From: an uncultured Ruminococcus sp.
Lineage (GTDB): Bacteria; Bacillota; Clostridia; Oscillospirales; Ruminococcaceae
Reading direction: 5' to 3'
Assembly: GCA_900319195.1 (NCBI GenBank)
Contig: ONNL01000110.1
Span: forward strand, 1-6,990
DNA length: 6,990 bases
Every line of letters starts with the position of its first letter. Position 1 is the stretch's first letter. The notes beneath the pieces were generated by a model, which was given only the letters and a program-made list of their open reading frames with translations, searched no databases and was not told the DNA's origin. Both the position numbers and the translations under genes were made by a program. Positions 6,040 to 6,990 of the stretch are shown piece by piece.

Positions 6040-6902
6040 TAAAGACGAGAAACGGCGATATTATCGTCACAAACGAAGGACAGAACAAGCTGCTTGAAAA
6101 GCTCTATGGCTCCGTCGGTGGACGCTGTGCGCTGAAGCTGCTTACCGCTCCGAAGGTGTCGGAGCTTGCCGGAAAATTCATGGACTCGGGACTGTCAAAG
6201 CCCTTCATACAGCCGTTTATCAAAAGGAGCGGTATTGATGTCAGCGAGTATAATATGTACGATTTCCGCTCGTATAACGACTTCTTCACGCGGACGGTCA
6301 GGGCGGACAGGCGACCGATAGATACTGAGCCTACGCACTTTATAAGTCCGTGCGATTCTAAGCTCACGGTGCACAGAATTTCGGAGAGCAGCGTTTTCTG
6401 CATTAAGAATTCGCTTTACCGTGTCAGTGACCTGCTGAGGAATAAGTCTCTTGCGGACAAATACCGTGGCGGGCTCTGTATGATATTCAGGCTCGAGGTC
6501 AACGATTATCACCGCTACTGCTACATAGACAGCGGCGTAAAATCGAGGAATTATCGCATAGATGGCGAGCTCCATACGGTGAACCCAATCGCCCTCGGTC
6601 ACTACAACATCTACAAGCGGAATTCGCGCGAGTGGACTGTTCTGCGGACGGAGAATTTCGGTGATGTGACGCAGATAGAGGTCGGAGCAATGTTTGTCGG
6701 CAGGATAGTCAACCACCATGAAAAGTCCCGTATCAGACGCGGAGAAGAAAAGGGGTTTTTTGAATTCGGCGGCTCGACGATAGTTCTCCTCACCGAAAGG
6801 GACAGAGTTGAGATAGACCCGGATATTATGCAAAATTCCGCCGACGGCTTCGAGACAGTCGTGAAGTGCGGCGAAAAAATAGGCATTAAAAAAGCTGAGT
6901 GA
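6036..6902 (+). CDS. psd: phosphatidylserine decarboxylase-type pyruvoyl proenzyme
   Basis: A 288-aa membrane-associated proenzyme that should convert phosphatidylserine to phosphatidylethanolamine, the last step of PE synthesis. Family signs in order are FRSYNDFFTRTVR (about 76-88), RPIDT, SPCDSK with Asp107, NDYHRYC with His159 and Cys162, HTVNPIA, ENFGDV, QIEVGAMFVG and FGGST (244-248). Self-cleavage is expected between Gly246 and Ser247, giving a ~246-residue beta chain and a 42-residue alpha chain with an N-terminal pyruvoyl group. Length and layout match the short clostridial PSDs. By recalled alignment to E. coli Psd (Asp90, His144, His147, Ser254), Cys162 sits at His147, the triad His, and Ser108 replaces the usual Gly after the triad Asp. 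Its ATG overlaps the preceding TGA (ATGA) and has no clear Shine-Dalgarno, so translation is probably coupled. No pssA is visible. The family is certain; activity on phosphatidylserine is inferred. Confidence 0.9.
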   Translation: MIKTRNGDIIVTNEGQNKLLEKLYGSVGGRCALKLLTAPKVSELAGKFMDSGLSKPFIQPFIKRSGIDVSEYNMYDFRSYNDFFTRTVRADRRPIDTEPTHFISPCDSKLTVHRISESSVFCIKNSLYRVSDLLRNKSLADKYRGGLCMIFRLEVNDYHRYCYIDSGVKSRNYRIDGELHTVNPIALGHYNIYKRNSREWTVLRTENFGDVTQIEVGAMFVGRIVNHHEKSRIRRGEEKGFFEFGGSTIVLLTERDRVEIDPDIMQNSADGFETVVKCGEKIGIKKAE

Positions 6903-6946
6903 TCTCTGCGTGCTATCCTTAACGGAACTTTATTAAATTCATATGT

Positions 6947-6983
6947 AACCCGAGGGCATAATGTCCTCGGGTTTCTTCATTTT
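6947..6983 (+). terminator. strong intrinsic terminator closing the operon
   Basis: AACCCGAGG (6947-6955) pairs perfectly with CCTCGGGTT (6965-6973). GCA (6956-6958) adds three inner pairs, one of them G-U, to TGT (6962-6964) around a three-base loop. TTTCTTCATTTT follows, overlapping the stem's last bases. It lies 44 bp after the PSD stop and faces the operon. The A-poor left flank makes it a poor terminator for leftward transcription. Confidence 0.85.
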
Positions 6984-6990
6984 AGCAAGC

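Noticed and set aside
6195..6833. Open frame of 212 codons on the - strand, opposite psd
   Set aside because: The + strand carries all PSD motifs in order. The antisense translation has no family signature and no promoter or terminator arrangement of its own.

Overview
The window looks like a chromosomal segment of a low-to-mid-GC anaerobic Firmicute, probably a Ruminococcus-type clostridium. This is inferred from the protein families, the AT-rich intergenic DNA, strong Shine-Dalgarno sites and consensus sigma-A-like promoters. It holds one leftward gene and a rightward three-gene operon that diverge from a 329-bp intergenic region. No RNA gene, CRISPR array or mobile element was seen.

Left part (1-1546): a hairpin plus T-run at 31-59 probably ends a rightward gene whose last codons may lie at the window edge. 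A leftward gene (119-1546) encodes a 475-aa, roughly 14-helix membrane protein of the polysaccharide/oligosaccharide flippase (Wzx/MVF-like) superfamily.

Middle (1547-1875): the divergent control region. It contains a near-consensus leftward promoter (ATGACA, 17 bp, TATACT), a perfect 10+1+10 bp palindrome with a degenerate second copy 61 bp away, a rightward TATAAT, and a leader hairpin followed by five Ts just before the operon's first start codon.

Right part (1876-6983): gene 1 (976 aa) fuses two complete ASKHA-type activase domains of the 2-hydroxyacyl-CoA dehydratase activator family (BcrA/D-BadF/G, HgdC-like) to a cysteine-rich linker and a DUF2229/dehydratase-like half. Gene 2 (409 aa) is a second dehydratase-D-like (HGD-D/HgdB-like) module. 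It lies in the same reading frame as gene 1, behind a single TAA and one AAA codon, and has its own Shine-Dalgarno. Together they correspond to the ~1400-aa single-chain proteins found in other clostridia. Gene 3 (288 aa) overlaps gene 2 by ATGA and encodes a phosphatidylserine decarboxylase-type pyruvoyl proenzyme. A strong intrinsic terminator follows at 6947-6983.

The most interesting content is the operon itself. It pairs an orphan, apparently self-contained ATP-driven iron-sulfur electron-transfer machine of unknown substrate with a membrane-lipid enzyme. By recalled alignment, that enzyme has Cys where the self-processing triad His is expected. Any functional link between the two is inference from the gene overlap. 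The families themselves are recognised from motifs in the sequence.
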